A stretch of DNA of 64,000 nt, from the NCBI GenBank assembly GCA_937927415.1, contig CALBDS010000004.1, forward strand, positions 588,821 to 652,820, given 5' to 3'. Below are positions 63,034-64,000 of the stretch, piece by piece. This DNA comes from an uncultured Rhodospirillaceae bacterium (GTDB taxonomy: Bacteria > Pseudomonadota > Alphaproteobacteria > Azospirillales > Azospirillaceae). The number at the start of each line of letters is the position of its first letter. The first letter of the stretch is position 1. The translations under genes and the position numbers were made by a program. Under the pieces are notes generated by a model. It did no database searches. It was not told the DNA's origin and saw nothing but the letters and a program-made list of their open reading frames with translations.

Positions 63034-63989
63034 GGGCGGGTCCTCCGGATGTGGACTTCCTGCGCGCCGATGGCCAGCAGCAGGTGGTCGTGGATGCCGG
63101 CGACGCGGTAGGTGGCGTTCATCCGGCCGTACTGGACGGGGATGCGGGTGCCGTCGGCGCCGATGCGCCAGAGGATCGGCGCGCCGTAGGCGCCGAGCGC
63201 GCCGGGGGTGAAGTTGATGACTGTCACCTCGCCGTCGTCGCACACCGGCGGCTGGCCGTCGGGGGTCGGCACCGGCCGCCACTCCGGCGTGTCGCCGTCG
63301 AGCGTGTAGGTGCAGCGGCGGTCCCGGTAAGCCAGCTCGGTGGTGCGGTCGCGCCGGTCGCCGCCGACTGCGGCCGAGATGGCGGACGCCTGGCCGTTCA
63401 GCGTCGCCAGATAGTCCTCGGGGTAGCGCCAGCGCACCTCGACGTGGTGGACCCGCTTGTGGGTCTCGACGTTGATGTCGTATTTCCGCTCGCTGGTGAA
63501 GAGGGAGATCTGCTGGTTGAGGCCGGCCCGGCGCGGCATGAAGGCGATGCACTCGGTGCGCTGCGCGCCCTTGCCGAAGCTGTAGGGCTGGTGCGGGATC
63601 CACACCTGGGCGCCGGGGGCGACGATGTCGCGCACCACCTCGCCCGGCTTCAGGCAGACCAGCGTCTGGTTCCCCTCGGCCATGTAGACGAGATACTGCA
63701 GGTCGGGCTGGTACCAGTACTCGCAGCTCTTGCCCTTGAAGCAGGTGAGCGTCGGCAGGTCGAGGGCGGCCTCGTTGGCCTGCCCGACCCAGCTGCGCGT
63801 CTGCGCCCGCGACGGCCGCGGCCCCGCCTTCTCCTTCGGCTCCCGCTCCATCGCCGTCGGCGGGATGTGCAGGTCGGCCAGGGTGTAGGTCCGTGGTGCC
63901 GCCGATCCCGCCATAGAGGCGGGCGGCGGTGCGTCGGTGGCACAAGCGGCCAGCAGCGGCAGCGCCAGCAGGGAAACCGGGAGTCTCAT
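63030..63989 (-). CDS. VirB9/TrbG-family type IV secretion protein, predicted lipoprotein
   Basis: 319 residues with VirB9/CagX features: LVYMAEGNQTLVCLKPGEVV, the FTSERKYDINVETHKRVHHV stretch and a C-terminal domain (RDRRCTYTLDGDTPEWRPVP, CDDGEVTVINF). The signal peptide ends in a lipobox (LPLLAAC, Cys near residue 16), so it is probably an outer-membrane lipoprotein itself. In VirB systems the lipid anchor is the separate VirB7. It is coupled to the virB10-like gene. The remaining secretion genes presumably lie beyond the window, pointing to a conjugative or secretion locus next to the catabolic region. Confidence 0.87.
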   Translation of the reverse strand: MRLPVSLLALPLLAACATDAPPPASMAGSAAPRTYTLADLHIPPTAMEREPKEKAGPRPSRAQTRSWVGQANEAALDLPTLTCFKGKSCEYWYQPDLQYLVYMAEGNQTLVCLKPGEVVRDIVAPGAQVWIPHQPYSFGKGAQRTECIAFMPRRAGLNQQISLFTSERKYDINVETHKRVHHVEVRWRYPEDYLATLNGQASAISAAVGGDRRDRTTELAYRDRRCTYTLDGDTPEWRPVPTPDGQPPVCDDGEVTVINFTPGALGAYGAPILWRIGADGTRIPVQYGRMNATYRVAGIHDHLLLAIGAQEVHIRRTRP

Positions 63990-64000
63990 GGCTGGGGCTC

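Noticed and set aside
62035..63945. Apparent VirB9-VirB10 fusion frame of 636 codons
   Set aside because: The part upstream of 63033 is out of frame with the true virB9 gene and meaningless. The real genes overlap by 4 nt (GTGA).

Overview
The window is GC-rich DNA with dense, often overlapping genes. Liv-type ABC transporters, Rieske oxygenase/PDR reductase pairs, alicyclic-acid genes and part of a VirB-type secretion system suggest an alphaproteobacterium, possibly Azospirillum-like and possibly a plasmid or other mobile replicon. That assignment is an inference: there is no rRNA or other taxonomic marker. Almost the whole window is a catabolic region for aromatic and alicyclic acids, with several recombination scars.

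Layout. (1) 1-8.2 kb: a Liv-type transporter with a fused LivHM permease, a phthalate-dioxygenase-like Rieske oxygenase, and a divergent reductase / Gfo-Idh dehydrogenase / MarR operon. Two copies of one inverted-repeat operator lie between the divergent genes. (2) 8.3-10.1 kb: a LysR gene cut by an IS5-family element with a clean TA target duplication. (3) 10.3-14.7 kb: protocatechuate 4,5-cleavage genes ligC, ligB and an unusual fusion of a DUF1932-type dehydrogenase with LigA, plus a LysR regulator with two N-terminal helix-turn-helix domains. (4) 14.95-16.4 kb: a scar in which the ends of galB-like, ligK/galC-like, galD-like and integrase genes are joined, each missing large parts. (5) 16.5-22.9 kb: NIPSNAP protein, two SDRs, a periplasmic binding protein, a 3-ketosteroid-dehydrogenase-like flavoprotein and a divergent AraC regulator.

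(6) 23.1-48.0 kb: an apparently complete cyclohexanecarboxylate (CHC) route. A minus-strand run of about 19 kb encodes a binding protein, AliA ligase, PaaI, PaaH, thiolase, glutaryl-CoA dehydrogenase, UspA, ETF (with a small unknown gene between its subunits), ETF-quinone oxidoreductase, PaaY, LivGFHM, a chemoreceptor overlapping livM, and a LysR. On the plus strand are AliB, BadH, BadI, a second acyl-CoA dehydrogenase and a BadK-like hydratase, with a MarR (BadR-like) gene between. Together these would import CHC, activate it, oxidise it to pimeloyl-CoA, beta-oxidise that to glutaryl-CoA and crotonyl-CoA, and pass electrons through ETF to quinone. Two near-identical palindromes sit in the divergent binding-protein/aliB promoter region.

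(7) 48.1-49.2 kb: a second scar with an MFS fragment, a truncated near-copy of the Rieske gene, and a transposase tail. (8) 49.4-53.2 kb: dctA, a PcaB/adenylosuccinate-lyase-family enzyme and a divergent GntR regulator, with three operator copies between. (9) 53.2-54.5 kb: an IS110 fragment abutting a frameshifted LysR gene. (10) 54.6-61.9 kb: a redox/electrophile-response-like island (two alcohol dehydrogenase-family enzymes, carboxymuconolactone-decarboxylase-like protein, LysR, cytochrome P460, MFS, two cupins). Four of its transcription units share a gapless 44-bp promoter element. (11) 62.0-64.0 kb: virB10- and virB9-like genes.

The most interesting signals are the four-copy 44-bp element, the DUF1932-LigA fusion, the chimeric scar at 15-16.4 kb, and the chemoreceptor/transporter/CHC catabolic unit with its palindromic operators.
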